64,000 nt of DNA from Lepiota brunneoincarnata (Eukaryota > Basidiomycota > Agaricomycetes > Agaricales > Agaricaceae), in NCBI GenBank assembly GCA_023014365.1, contig JAEBUN010000001.1, forward strand, positions 1,550,001 to 1,614,000. Reading direction: 5' to 3'. Positions 11,261 to 23,225 of this stretch are shown piece after piece; within the stretch, counting starts at the first letter, position 1, and each line of letters begins with the position of its first letter. The position numbers were made by a program, and so were the translations under genes. The notes beneath the pieces are model-generated. The model ran no database searches. It was not told the origin of the DNA and worked only from the letters and a program-made list of their open reading frames with translations.

Positions 11261-11631
11261 CAAGTCGATTAATACATGAAAACCTTGATACGCGTGTATT
11301 GTGTGTAATAGGACTAAAGCTACAACTAAACAAATGTCCTGACATAGCAAATACGAGGTGTTAGTGGTGGATAGAGAAAGCACCCGTGAAATCCCTAAGA
11401 TACTAAAAGAATGACAGCGTTAAACTCGTGTATGTGTCCCTGCCGTGTCGTATGCTGCAAGCTGTTCAACAGATGAGCGCACATCAGACAACTAAAGGTG
11501 GAACGCACATAATCGACCAATGCAACGGGGGATTAAAGGTGTACGTGCGTAAACGTGTATAAGAATCGTGAATGTTTCAAAAAATGGTTTGGAGGGACCA
11601 GATCTGTCGTTTATTTCAGGATTGTGGTCCC

Positions 11632-14488
11632 TCAAGTCGTGTTTCCGCCAACTGATTTCCCTCCTCCGGGATGCCGTCGACTGTAACCGCCTGATTTGGA
11701 TGTGCGGCCCGAACCAGGGGTGTTCGACGGTACCTGTCCTCCCTCTGCCTTCATCGTGTCCCAGGCTTCCAAGAGCATCTGGCCCACACTCGGTTCCAGC
11801 TCCGTACCATCCCTAGATACCTTGACTTCTCGATCATGGTTCCAAGGATTACGCAGGTGTTTGGTCCAATGGAAGGGTAGCTTGTCCTTGCAGAGCCAAT
11901 GAACCTGGAAGCAATCACCCCAGGTTTCCTCCCGGCCGATATGATCTTTCCTCAGCCCACCATTTCCATCCTCTGCTTTTTCCTTTTCCTCCACTGTTCG
12001 TAGGGTGGGAGCCCCAGCAGCCCCAGTGTTGCCCCTCACAGCACGTAAGGGGGCCTCCGGATCCAATTCAAGTTCTTTCCCACTCTGTTCCGGCATCGTG
12101 ATCGGCCGAGCGTCAAGCGTGTGTATCGTGAGCTGGCGGTGTAATTGCCCAAGTTCCGCAGGGGCAGAATTTTGGACCTTGCTGGTGCCTGGGGGCTTGT
12201 GTCCTGGTTGTCCGCCAGAGGCACTTATGGGCATAGGTGAGTCTTCAACAAGGCGTAGTTCATCACCCGGCCAAAAGTACGTCACTCGTGAGGCCGAGCC
12301 GGAGGCAGTCATTGGCCGCCCAAGCCCAGCGGCAGCCGGTTTAGGAGGTTCTGACCCCTCTCTCGAGCGGGGAGCCCATGGAATGTTCCGCTCACCATTT
12401 TGCACAGGTCCGGCCATCCTGTCGAACGCCACATGTCGCGCTCAACAAAGAACAAGCAAAAGAACAGAAAATTAACCACAAACCTTGCGTATCCATAAAA
12501 CTCGCCACTTTTGTTAACGCCGAAGATGAGATAGACCTCCTTGCTGGTACGGTACGCCTGGTCTAAGATGCCTTCGTTGTGCTTTTGCGTTGCCCACCAT
12601 CCCTGTCGTGTGCTGAGGTCTAGGTCATACTATCATCAGTGTTGGATTGGTGTTCGTAATATACATTAAATATAGAATATAGAAAACGAACCTGGGTCAA
12701 AGATTTGAGGATAAAGTAGCGTTTTGGAAAGTAAGCTGTAAGAAAACTTGAATTCGTCGACGCGTATGACCCAGAACTACTCTGTTGACTCGGGTGGTCG
12801 TTTCTAAGTCCATCTTCACTTGACAAAGAAAGATCGGAAATCCGTGAAGCCAGGGAACTGACAGATGGGCTGTGTGTCCTGCGACTTGGCGCCTGCGAAT
12901 GAGAGTAGCCATCCAAAATTGGTGCCGATGGATTAGGTGACGACCCTTCCCCTCTCTCCTTCAACTTTTTCTCCTTAACCCACCTCGTATGCAACCCCTG
13001 GCCCCGTTGTCCCCCCACACCCGCCTTGAGATCATCATCTCTCCTTCGTACTCGACACACCAACCTCGGGCATCTCGAATCGTGTGGTCTGAGCGGTCTC
13101 CCGTTGAACATTTCGATAGCCTGGTTGAGATGTTCCTCAGTCTGGTAGTTCACGAACACACAACTCGACCTCGAGATCAGGAAAATGGACATTACACCAC
13201 TGCCCAGGATTTGACCTCGCCGCGACGACGTTCCAACTCCGACTGCGGACCTGGCTCCGGACCTGGATCCGACGGCTGAGGATGACTCTCCTTCACTAAC
13301 GTTCGGCAGAAGTTGATTAAAGAATTTCCATAGTTCATCGTGTGTTGCATCAGAAGGGACATTACCAACCCACATCACCCATTCAGAACGATGCGGTGGA
13401 GGGTTCGGGTGGTACGCTTTCCTCTCCATCAGATTCTGATGCCTCTCACTGTCCGGCGAACCTGCGGCACCATCGTCGCCACTGCTCCCACCTGAGTTAG
13501 GATTTTGGGCAGGGGGCGGTGATGGGAACGACGGAGAGCGATGACCGCTTGCAGTCCTTTCACCATCAACGACTATCGGTTCCTGCGAGTTCGGCATGGG
13601 GTAAATGCCGGGATCCTGCCCCTCCAATCTCGATGCTGACGTCGATGGTACAGGATAAGCGGGTTCCGGATTATAATGGCCCATCGAATGGTAGGAAATG
13701 GGGTAGTGCCCCTGATATGAGACAGACCCGCCATCCCCGTACTGTTGAATAGAGTGTGGGAGGTAGTACCACGTCCCTTGATCGTCCGATGGCCCGTAGC
13801 TTTGGCGGGATGGATACGGGTGGTAAACGGGCGGTGACGCTGGGAAGGATTGTTGTGGATATGGAAATCGTGGCGTCGAGAGTGGTGACTGGTACTGGAA
13901 CGGGCTGGCGCTTGAATATGAGGGTGGGTGGATGCTGATGGGTGTAGACGTTGACGTCAGAGAACCAGGAGGCGTAACAACTTGATGTGGAGAATACATT
14001 GGAGAGGACGGGCTACCATCCAACGAAGCGTGGACCGAAGAAGTACCCTCGGGGGAATGGCGTTGGTAGTAGATAGGCACATGAGGTTGCAACATGGGTT
14101 GGTAAGCGTGAAGTCCCTGGGGCATGACCCCACCTTCGGGGACGCCAGGGTGGCGAAACGAATACCCACCAAATGGCGGGGGTGTGTGGCCAATGACCAT
14201 GGAGTGCTGTGTCGGCATCGTATATGCCTGCGGGACGTAACCACTCCTATGTCCATAGGATATGCCTGCCGAGGGGTAACGAGAAACCGACCCTTGGAAC
14301 GTCGTGCCATGTGTAGTGTCACTCGGTCCTGGAGGTGGAGAAACCGAGTGGGCGGAAGTAGCAAGTGGTGAGGACTGCGGTGCTTGGGTCTGATGTGACC
14401 GTGACCTAGGCCGTCGGCGAGTAGATCCTGTCTCGGAGTGACCATGCATGGGAGAAGAATCTTGTACGCCTTCCCGGTCATCACCCAT
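11632..14488 (-). CDS. RRM- and YTH-domain RNA-binding protein
   Basis: Three exons: 14488-12692, 12629-12484 and 12418-11632, giving ~909 aa. The N-terminal half is disordered, rich in P/S/Y/G. An RRM lies at about residues 380-490, with an RNP2-like VMWVGNV and RNP1-like SCVFVNY separated by an unusually long Ser/Gly/Arg insertion. The YTH domain is split over all exons: YFILKSLTQ | YDLDLS, WWATQKHNEG, VYLIFGVNKSGEFYGYAR | MAGP, and in the last exon FQVHWLCKDKLPF and HLRNPWNHDREVKVSRDG. The Trp of WWATQ and the Trp of VHWLC match the aromatic cage that binds N6-methyladenosine. A likely role is reading m6A or selective mRNA removal (Mmi1-like). Introns are 62 and 65 nt with GTTCGT and GTTTGT donors. 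An upstream in-frame ATG at 14623 would add 45 residues; I prefer 14488 (MGDDREG). Confidence 0.88.
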
Positions 14489-14814
14489 AGAAGGGGTCAC
14501 AAAATCGGCGAAGGCAAGAAAGCTTAAAGGTTCGCGATTCGATTGGCTGGTGGGTACGAACAAAGAATCGTTAAAAACTGCCAGCAGGAATGAATTAATC
14601 GAACCGCGAAAACCATAGAACATGCTGGAAAAGTACAGACCAGGGGCGTTAGGCGCAGAGGAGTCGGGGGTGCAGCCTAAATCATGGGATAAGCGAAATG
14701 TATTAAAAGAAAGAGGTAAAGAAGAAGAGAGAGAATGAAAGATGTGAAGAGTACCACGACTCTCCGAAAGGTATACGCGATTTTTTTCTTGACATGTTGG
14801 GATATGGTCGGTCC

Positions 14815-14840
14815 CACGTGGTGGGAGACCTCAGCACGTG
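14815..14840. promoter_or_regulatory. Paired CACGTG E-boxes upstream of the YTH gene
   Basis: Two exact CACGTG palindromes at 14815-14820 and 14835-14840, 20 bp apart (about two helical turns), 330-350 bp upstream of the chosen YTH start. CACGTG is the site of bHLH factors (Cbf1/Pho4 type). Function is inferred from motif and position only. Confidence 0.4.
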
Positions 14841-17383
14841 ATAACTCACCTTTGGGAGTTGGAGTCAAGGCCCTCAAATTCTCTTTGTCGATAGGTGGCT
14901 CCACCATTACTGATGCACTGCAAGGGGGTGAGTGTACAGTCATAAACAGTCAGCGAATAAAGCACCTGTGCGAAAAATTGTTGAATATACTTGGGAGAGG
15001 AATATCAGTGGGTCTGGGGGTGTCCAACGCTCTTCCACCACAAGGAACGTGCCGAGGATGGATGGGTGGGCCTTGAGATTAAGTAGCTAGGATGGATGCA
15101 ATGTATGACGTCAAGTCGAGATGAGCTCACCTCCCATACCTTGTGATTTTCGACGAAGTATCCGCCATCAGGAGCAGTGCTGTATCTATCTTGCGATATT
15201 CCTACGTCAAGTTGAGCCACAAGCGACGTCCTTTGTCCCAGGGTCGAGACCAGTGGAATAACCAGCATGGCGGAGCATGTGCGAGAATGGTGTCAGTGGC
15301 CCTAAGTCCTGGCATCGCTGTCGAAGGCGTTCAATGGCATTCGCATCATATCACTAACCCGTTCAAGGATCACGTCAGGCCGAGGAAACGAAAACACCGC
15401 ATGGTATGGAGGTGAAACACCCGAGCACTGGGGGCGAGATGTTTGTTTGCAATGTTAGGACAATTAGGGGATCTGTCGTAAGAGCACAGATCAGCACACC
15501 ACTTACTCCACAGGATTTACGGGCATAGAATGCCGGCAAAAAGCGTCATATAGTCGGGTTCAAGACCAAGGGAGGGAACACGGAAGTTCCACTAGGCGGG
15601 CATGGCATGAAAACGAGCAACCGGATACACGAGATACATCCCTAATTTCGAATAGTGAAGTTCCCGGAGTAGGTGGGAGGAGTTACGGCAGAAATTGAAA
15701 GCAATCATGATGTTGGGTTGTCTAACGTCCATCGACAGAAGGGGCTCGACCCAAAACCAGCTGCCACGAAACCCAGGTAAGGAGCGATTGGCAAAGCACA
15801 CTGAAAATAGCGTGGCGAGGGCGGGCGGTGCGAGTGCACCACGTTTCTTGAGGTGTAGATCTCGCAAGATTGACCAATGAAAATCGAGGCGCTGGATCTT
15901 GGCAGCCAGTGAGTGAACCACATCATGTTTGGGGTGGACTGGTGGGAACAAGCAGGAGTAAAAGGGAATTGGAGAAGGGAAGAAGGATAAGGTTAGGACG
16001 AAGGAGTGTGTTGTGGAGGAATTAAGCAAAAAGTACCCCCAACCATTCTTATGGGATCACTGACAGCCAGATTCCAAAAATTTGTGGATTCGAAAGACGG
16101 CCCAGACCCTCCTGACGTCATCCATGCCAAAGCTTGGCAACTAAGTGGCAACTGCAAGAATCATTCGTGGAAAAACAAACCGACTAACAGTCAAAACTAG
16201 CCCCACAACACAACAACTCACCCACACCCCCAACGTCATAATTGACATATACAGCTCTGTTGTTCACAGCAGCTGCATGACGTCCGTGAGGGTGTGGATC
16301 GAGCGATAATTAAAGTTGTAGCCGAGATCTCAACTCGATCGTGGAACATGCGAACATTTGAACCCCGGCGACGATCCGCGCTCGCCTTGTTTCGGAAGGT
16401 ACGATCCTTACACATCCATGATGTCAATCTTGATGACTGACAAACAGTAAATACAGGGGACCACTAACAGTTCAACACCTCGTGGACAATTGAGAAGCCT
16501 GAACCTGACTCATTCTTTTGGTCTCGATCCAGTCGGGCTCTTCGGTACTGCTCAAGCCCATAAGCGTCCCCCTTTTCAAAAACCCTTTGACCTACGACTT
16601 AGCATGAGCACCGCCGCTGAATGTAGCCTGGAGGTAAATGAAGTTTTAATGCACGGGTAAGCTCCGATACTCGAAGCGTTATTTCCCCTGTAATCTACCC
16701 GACTCCGAATACAATGCACCGGACAAACTTCAGCACACATTAAAATGACCAGATCCCACAAAAAACGGAAGTTCAACTTCCCCTCGAGTGAATCACTGAG
16801 CCTCGGAAAAACAACTCTGTTCACAGTCCCGCGAGCACGAGAAACCCTTTTCATTTCTTACCCGGTAGATTAATAGGAACCAGGCTCGGCCATCACATCC
16901 ACAATTACAACCCTGTCCGCGCTTCGGGCCTTGCAGTTTGCACGCCGAATACTCATGTTTCGAACATTATAATGAACTGGTGGATAAACTGTATCAATTT
17001 TATATAAAGGCCCCGATCAACGATACGTGCAGGCAAGACGAAGCCGATGATGAGAACACAAGTGGTCATCCAGGTTTGCTAGCTTTGGATTCACGGGTGA
17101 GGTTATGAAACACAAGGCAATCCAGGATCAATAACAGAAAGAACTAGCTGTATGTAGAATGGTCCAAAAAAAAAGGATATGCTGGCAAATCAATTCTTAT
17201 TAAACAAACCGAGCTCCTGTTGAAATCCTTCACCCGTGCAGTTTGGATCCCTTTGAGAATTTCTTCCGCATCTCTCTCGATATTGTCGAGGATGTTGCGC
17301 CTGTACAGGGCGGTTTTCTCTCATTCCGACCGGTGTCTCCTGGTTAACATATGGCCTATTATCGTGCTCCCATATAGCCTATA
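14841..17383. other. Intergenic stretch with CRE-like palindromes
   Basis: No gene I can defend; the largest ORF (15592-16029 minus) has no domain or splice context. Exact TGACGTCA palindromes, the site of CREB/ATF-type bZIP factors, occur at 15106-15113 and 16113-16120. Confidence 0.4.
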
Positions 17384-18723
17384 TTATATAGTCAGCTCTA
17401 GTTCGGTATCTGTGCACTTCCTGCCAGCGACCTTGTCCATGAACTCACGGATAATTCGAGAAACTTTTTTGCTCGATGGGGTATCTGGATGTGGGTCCTC
17501 AGATGAACGCGACCCGAAGTATGTGGGTACTCGCGCACTGCCCCGTTGTACGCAGCTCCGGTGGAAACTTCTCTGGACAGGCGGAGCCATCGACCCATGT
17601 TTCCATCCCGAAAGAATAGCTGCAACAGTCCAGAGCCAGTTCTTCTCCGCGTACCGTTCCAGAATAATTCCAATAGTTGGAATCGTGAACCATAGTTCGG
17701 GTATCAGTGCTAGGGTCGTAATCTGCAAACGGTTCGTTTTGCCCTCAATTCGGCCTTTACAGATACCGAAATCCGCTATTGTGCTCTTGCCGTACTCGAG
17801 AGGAAGCATGGTTCGATGTCTTCAAAGGGTCTTCCGAGATATCCACTCATCTCTCCCGTCTTGCCACCATGAGATGGAAGAACACAATAAGCGGGATAAA
17901 TTCGGTGAGCAGGGTGATACAGGTCGATGTAACCAACACCAAGATATTGGATTCTCGTATGATCCGGTAAAAAGGTTTCAGGTAGCCGCCAGTGCGATAC
18001 CCAGTCTTCCACCAGGCCGTGATTGCATCTGACACACCACCGATTCCGCTAAGGTTGACGGTGTGATGAGCCGGTGGATTGTCCGAGTCCGTGACTTTTC
18101 GTGGGCTGGGTGGGGGAGCTTTAATGATCCTACGCCGCAGGGTGGAATTGGGATATACCGCATCCCTTGGGGGCTTTGTGTCTCGTAGGTATTCAATCAC
18201 GTACGTGATGATAAGATAAAAAACTTTGAGATTGATCTAGAGAGTGGAGGCTATTTGGCTGTAAGGTATTGCCGAGCAGACAACCCACAGCAGAAGGCTT
18301 TGTGTTCTTTCCAGTCTCGTTTCTGACATAATAGATTCAGTAGAGACACGAATTAAGCAGAACCAAGAGCAATACTAAGATACCGAGGCACAAGCATTGC
18401 ACACGCGTAACCCCTCCATAGCATTACAGAGGTGGCATTTGTGCATGGTGAGCAAGGGGACAAAGATGGTCTTCAGCGCGTCGTCCTGAATGTCTCGACA
18501 TCGCCGTTGAGGATGTCTATGATACCTTTGAATAGTGGCACCCTTGTAGGTGGGCACCAATCTTGTCGTGGTGCGTACTAGGCCCACGAGGACCGAACTT
18601 GTTTGATCCCGACGAATCCAATAATAGCATATCCCGTACAAACAACACCATACAAGTCATCTTGACACTAACCGCAATGAACAAGCCCAAAACCCGGCCA
18701 TCGCAGGGCGTCCAGTCAGGCAT
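17384..18723 (-). pseudogene. Degenerate locus with split MYND finger and hydrophobic segments
   Basis: Reading leftward from ATG 18723, an exon-like piece (MPDWTPCDGRVLGLF) opens 57 bp from the TAF6 start. At 18446-18375 the pattern HKCHLCN...VCNACAS matches the first half of a MYND zinc finger. After a TAG in that frame, YCS appears, and from 18328 the second half CQKRDWKEHKAFC follows in another phase. No single GT-AG intron restores the full finger. Further on, 18200-17847 has a hydrophobic stretch (NILVLVTSTCITLLTEF) and 17809-17384 has another (TTLALIPELWFTIPTIG). Whether these pieces are one gene is unclear. MYND fingers bind proline-rich partners. A plus-strand ORF over the same bases (17220-18032) looks like an antisense shadow. 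Confidence 0.4.
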
Positions 18724-18780
18724 CTATAAGGCGGATATTATCAAGGTCGGTTGTTGAGACGTATATATGCACTATGCTCA

Positions 18781-20359
18781 ATGGACTCTCAGGATACCGC
18801 AGATTCGTTGGGGATTACCATTCCTGACGCCGTCACATCTGCTCTCGCGAGCGACGTCGAGTACCGCATACACCAGGTCGTAGAGGTGAATTACCCCCAC
18901 AAAATGTCCTGTGATTTCATCTAAGTCCAGCCATGAAGGAAGCGTCCCGCTTTATGCGCCATGGCCGACGCACCACATTGACAACTGCCGACATCGACCT
19001 CGCCCTCCGCACCCTCAACATTGAACCGCTATATGGCCATCTCCCTTTTGCTCAGCCCTCTTATCGCAAAGCTCTCTCATATCCTCAGATAAACACGCCC
19101 GGTGCAAGTCAGCCCAGCGCAGGACCCGTGTATTTTGTCGAGGACGAGGAGATTGATTTTGACCGCGTGTTAAGGGAAGAAAAAGTCATGCTACCAAAGG
19201 GTGTAAGCTGGACCGCACATTGGTTGGCCGTCGAAGGTGTACAACCGATGATTCCTGAAAACCCACCTACGGTTCCACGCGAGGAGCCCCCTACCGCAGT
19301 TAGAGAAACCAAGGTTAATGGTGCCTTGGCAACCGTTCCTGCTGCTACAGGGGCTGCTGGCCTCCTTCCTGGTGGCGGTGGGCAAAAGGCTGGAGTTCTG
19401 CCAAGTGCTACCAGCTCTCAGTCTGCGAGTTTGGTAAAACAGGTCCTCTCGCGTGAGCTGCAGCTCTATTATGCGCGCCTCACGTCCTCCTTGCTGCCCC
19501 CTCTGGCCACCCAAGACTATAACACGAAAAAAACTGCTGCCCTTGCAAGTCTCCGCCATGATGCTGGGCTGCAAGCCCTCCTGCCCTACTTAGTTCGATG
19601 GGTGGGAGAAGGTGTCGTCGGTGTGCTAAAGGCAGGAGAGCAAAGGGATGGCGAGGGAAAGGTGTTAGAAGTACTCATGGACGTCGTTGGTGCTTTGCTT
19701 GATAACACAACCCTTTTTATTGAACCGTATGTGCGTGCTGTCTTGCTCAAGGAAACAAGCATATATTGACCTTCACCGTAGCTGCATCAACTTCTCCCGC
19801 CTATCCTCTCTACCCTACTCCACTCTTCATTACCCCCTTCTCTTGCTACTCAACTTCGCGTTGGTGCCTCACAAACACTCTCTAGGGTGTTAACCCAACA
19901 CAGCACTACATATCCCTCTTTGTCACCTCGCATTATGAAGACGTTATTACTTGCGTTGATCAGCCCAGGAAAAAGCCGGGGTACGCGAGAAGGCGCCGTA
20001 CGGGGTCTGATGGGTGTTGGGAAGGAAGCCGTAAGGAAGGGGCTAGTGGATGCTGGCGGCGCTCGAGTCATAGCCAGTGAATGTACTGGCTCGAGCATGG
20101 AAGAACAGGTGTTGCTGAGCGCCGTGATGGTTTGTTTGGACCAGCCTTCATACCCCTCTATGCTCACATGGATATGCAGGACGCTTTGCGGGTATTACAA
20201 CCCGCCACTGATATGTCAGATTCACTGGATCTCAATAACGAAGGCGATGCTGCAATCGCACGGCGGCTGACGGAATCGTTGGGTGATAAGCTGGCGGAGC
20301 GCGTCGCTGTGGACAAAGTATGGGCAAGAGAGGTACTAGGACTTTCCGAAGCCTCGTGA
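18781..20359 (+). CDS. TAF6: TFIID subunit TAF6
   Basis: Four exons, 18781-18885, 18939-19730, 19782-20129 and 20180-20359, give 474 aa; all joints are phase 0. The histone-fold domain at residues 1-75 reads across the first joint: ASDVEYRIHQVVE | EASRFMRHGRR, then LTTADIDLALRTLNIEPLYG. The C-terminal HEAT-like domain follows (LSRELQLYYARLTSSL; FIEPY | LHQLLPPIL; VLTQHSTTYPSLSPRI). TAF6 pairs with TAF9 in TFIID (and SAGA in many fungi) to support RNA polymerase II initiation. An ATG at 18933 lies in the first intron; the true start is 18781, since only it supplies the first helices. Introns are 50-53 nt. The protein stops shortly after the HEAT repeats, as in compact fungal TAF6. It shares a 57-bp divergent spacer with the MYND-like locus. 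Confidence 0.93.
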
Positions 20360-20821
20360 ACCTATGCACTTCGAATTGGGATTCTGTAGATTTTGGGACT
20401 CTTGTGTTCGTGTACTTTCCTTTCGATGCTCATGATCCTGTATTCATAGTCTGTATCAGGAGGGTACGTCTGAAGGCCCTGCCCAATATAGTTCCACTCC
20501 GCCACAACGATAGACACTGGATGCTTATCAACGAGTTCTCCATTCAATTAGGAACGGGAGACGGACATATTTTGCCGCAAACTGTCCATTGAACGTTGGA
20601 TGTAGAATATCCAGGATTCAATTCTACGAAGTGCTGACAGCGCGAGGGTGGAGGAAGTGAACGATATGCACAAATCAATCCACCTGGCTTGATAACCGTC
20701 TCTCGGCCGCCGTCTGCAGCCGCCAAGGACCTGGGTAAATCTAATGGGACGTATGAGCGCAATGAAGTCGAGCGCTGTGTTTGGCCATCTATCCGCCACT
20801 GAGCAGATTGTTCGGTCCAAA
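20360..20821. other. Intergenic, no gene recognised
   Basis: 3' flank of TAF6 up to the start of the duplicated array unit. Only short ORFs without recognisable features. Confidence 0.5.
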
Positions 20822-21150
20822 GTCGACCTTGTCAATCTATCCAATCACGGATAGATTTGGGTCTAGTTATCTCCTTCCCCGGAAAGGGCTTCTCTGGAGT
20901 ACTGTGAGATAAGAGTTCTTTGAATTTTATATTGCCCGGCTAGAGGGCATTCCTATTCGACCAATGTCTCCTCGCACCGGCCGGGTACTAGTGAGCTATC
21001 TATAATTACAACAACAGTCCATGAACCATGTAAAACGTACAGGAATACCGGACCAGTCTTAGGTCCATATTCGTGATATCGAAAGTCAGCAGGAAGGATC
21101 GTAGGGGGTAAAAGTTCGAGGAGTCCGAATAAGACATAGGCTACCGTCAT

Positions 21151-23167
21151 TTAAGCTACCGTTACGGACGAACCAGCACCCTCCGGTTTGGTGGAAAGCT
21201 CGCAAGTGAAAGTCGAAGGTTGAGAAATGCCATTCCCACCATTATCGTCACCAGGATTCGCAGCACCAGGTGCGGGCAAGTGGTTGAAACGTATTGTGGA
21301 TATTTGATGCGCAGTGCTTTCCAAGAGTTTGCAATTGGCAATGCGAAGGTTCAGGATTAGTCGAGTTCCCTGTGAAGGTTTACAGTTGTGAGAAAGCAGT
21401 GCTAAGCTGTTAGATGACAGAACGGGGACGCACGCAGGTGTAATATACAAGAGTGAGCCACCTGAAGGAGTTTCTCGTGCGTAAGCGATTACCTATCCGT
21501 GGGACAGCGATAAGGGCTTACATCGACCAAGACGTCTCAAGCTGTATCAGATGCAACGTGTCCAAAAGCCCTAGTATACTGAGTACTGGAATGTACATGT
21601 GAGAAGACTAGATCACGATATAAGTGGAATAGCCTTACAAAACATTCTGGAGGCAATTGTTAATGATTCGCAAAATGTCTTCCGTGTCAAACAGCACTCA
21701 CGGGACAAAGAACATAGTACCATCCCGGTAGAACACATATAATATCGGCCTCCAATGTTTCATGCGCTCAATTCTTTGGAGTAGAATACCCTGGGGGGAT
21801 TTCAAGGAAAAGTACAGTTTTCCGAGAGTTAGAGCAACTTCCACAGCTAATTTTGGTGATTGCTAAGCTATGAGTTGGTCGGTACGTATATAGGGACTCA
21901 CTGTTGCTGAAAAGCCGAGCCGCCCTGGTGGTATAAATGAGTCCCCGTAGACAAGAAAATATAAAGTTCGAAAACCAACCACATGGCCGAGGCGGCTCCG
22001 TTAGATATGATAGCGATTCTTAGTGAGGTTCCAGGCATACACCCTGGAAGCCCTTCCATCTCGAGTGTCCCATATACCTGCGTCGAAATGCTAATGAGGA
22101 GGGCATAATATACCACACTCTGTATTTGATTAACCACTAGCTCGCCACCGACGCGCGCATAGACAGGCCGACATACCAACAGTTCAACTTTAGTCAGATA
22201 TAACGATCAGCGATCCAGCACTCGTACTGCCACCTATAAGCCTTAGACTTACCCGCCATCGCGAGACAAAGGAGCGCCGTTACTGAGGGCGGCGTATCAG
22301 TCGATTGATGCACCTCTCCACAATGACTCATGAGATGATTACCTTTCACGTTATTCCCATAAAGTGCGCGTAACCTCATGACCAGGAGCGTTTTAATAAC
22401 ACAAGTGAACCCGATATAGCGTGTACTGAAAGCAAAATGTCAGACTTGTGGGACCTACAATGAACGACTAGTGGACTCACAACCCAGTCACCCAAATGAC
22501 AGCCTGGCACCTGATAATTTTGAATCTGTCAACTCCAAGCTCTGCCAAATTGGTGTGCGCTGCCTTACATCTTGAAGCGAATTAGCAGGATCGTTCTGTC
22601 ACTTACTTCGTACTTACTGATGATGGCACCTGAGGTCTTCAGCGTTACTGCAAACCTTCGTTATTTTCCCAGGCGACCATTGGGCCACGACCACTCACTA
22701 TACAAGAAGAGACTACAACAAACATTAGTACGTTGATTCATTGAAAAGAGATCCACTTGGGAGGAAAGCACGCACATAAAGTCCAAAAAAGCAAACAGTC
22801 GGATGAGAATGTAAATCACCTTGACCACCGACCAGTTACCCCTAAAATCCAAGCTGTGGTTAAGCCCCACGCATTCGTCGAAAATCAAGATTTAGCACCT
22901 ATAAATATGCTGGACCTGGACGAAATTCTATGAGCTGGATCTAGCAGAGCCTCTTCAATCACGCACTTCTTTCCGGTAAAGCACAACTGCGTCGTGAACC
23001 ACTATTGTGATTGCGGCAACTATAGTCATGTCCAAGTGAGTAACAATGGGCCTGGCGCCACACCAGAGGCGGAAGCAAAACGTACCATAGCCATATGATT
23101 GTACCCGTGCGCTCCGAACAGAGGCGACCATAAACTCTACAAACTCTGGTGGAATATCAGAGTCCAT
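21151..23167 (-). CDS. DUF6533-family 7-TM protein, array copy A
   Basis: A multi-exon gene (about seven or more short exons). It starts at ATG 23167 (MDSDIPPEFVEFM) and the first exon ends at 23086. Exon 2 from 23019 gives VAAITIVVHDAVVLYRKE, the family's first helix. Later pieces: GNWSVVKVIYILIRLFAF (~22850), RYIGFTCVIKTLLVMRLRALYGNN (~22430-22340), YALLISISTQVYGTLEMEGLPGC (~22115-22040), VEVALTLGKLYFSLKSPQG with WRPILYVFYRDGTMFFVP (~21850-21700), and the tail with QGTRLILNLRIANC ending at TAA 21151. The family is restricted to basidiomycetes, predicted to have seven helices, and of unknown function; receptor-like roles are only a guess. No frame break was found in the parts compared, so this looks like the intact partner of copy B. 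Confidence 0.75.
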
Positions 23168-23225
23168 TGGGAGGGGTAATATCTGTCACGGTCCGCTCAA
23201 TTCCCTGACGTCCTTACTTAAGTAG
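23168..23225 (-). promoter_or_regulatory. Conserved 5' flank of DUF6533 copy A
   Basis: In gene orientation a CTACTTAAG element is followed by GGACGTC, whose plus-strand GACGTC starts at 23207, about 40 nt before the ATG. The same two elements at the same spacing occur before copies B and C. Both CTTAAG and GACGTC are palindromes. Confidence 0.5.

Noticed and set aside
12005..12475. 156-codon plus-strand ORF
   Set aside because: Lies antisense to the last exon of the YTH gene; the coding strand is fixed by clear YTH motifs.
13957..14484. 175-codon minus-strand ORF in another frame
   Set aside because: Overlaps the disordered N-terminus of the YTH gene in a different phase and has no features of its own.
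16340..16400. Possible tRNA B box (GGGGTTCAAATG on the minus strand)
   Set aside because: The flanking bases do not form a T-arm stem and no acceptor stem or A box could be placed.
17220..18032. 270-codon plus-strand ORF
   Set aside because: The minus strand over the same bases carries the membrane-like and MYND-associated frames. The plus-strand text has no domain and a composition typical of an antisense shadow.
18933..18938. ATG at 18933 as the TAF6 start
   Set aside because: It would omit the first histone-fold helices and fall within the first intron; 18781 restores them.
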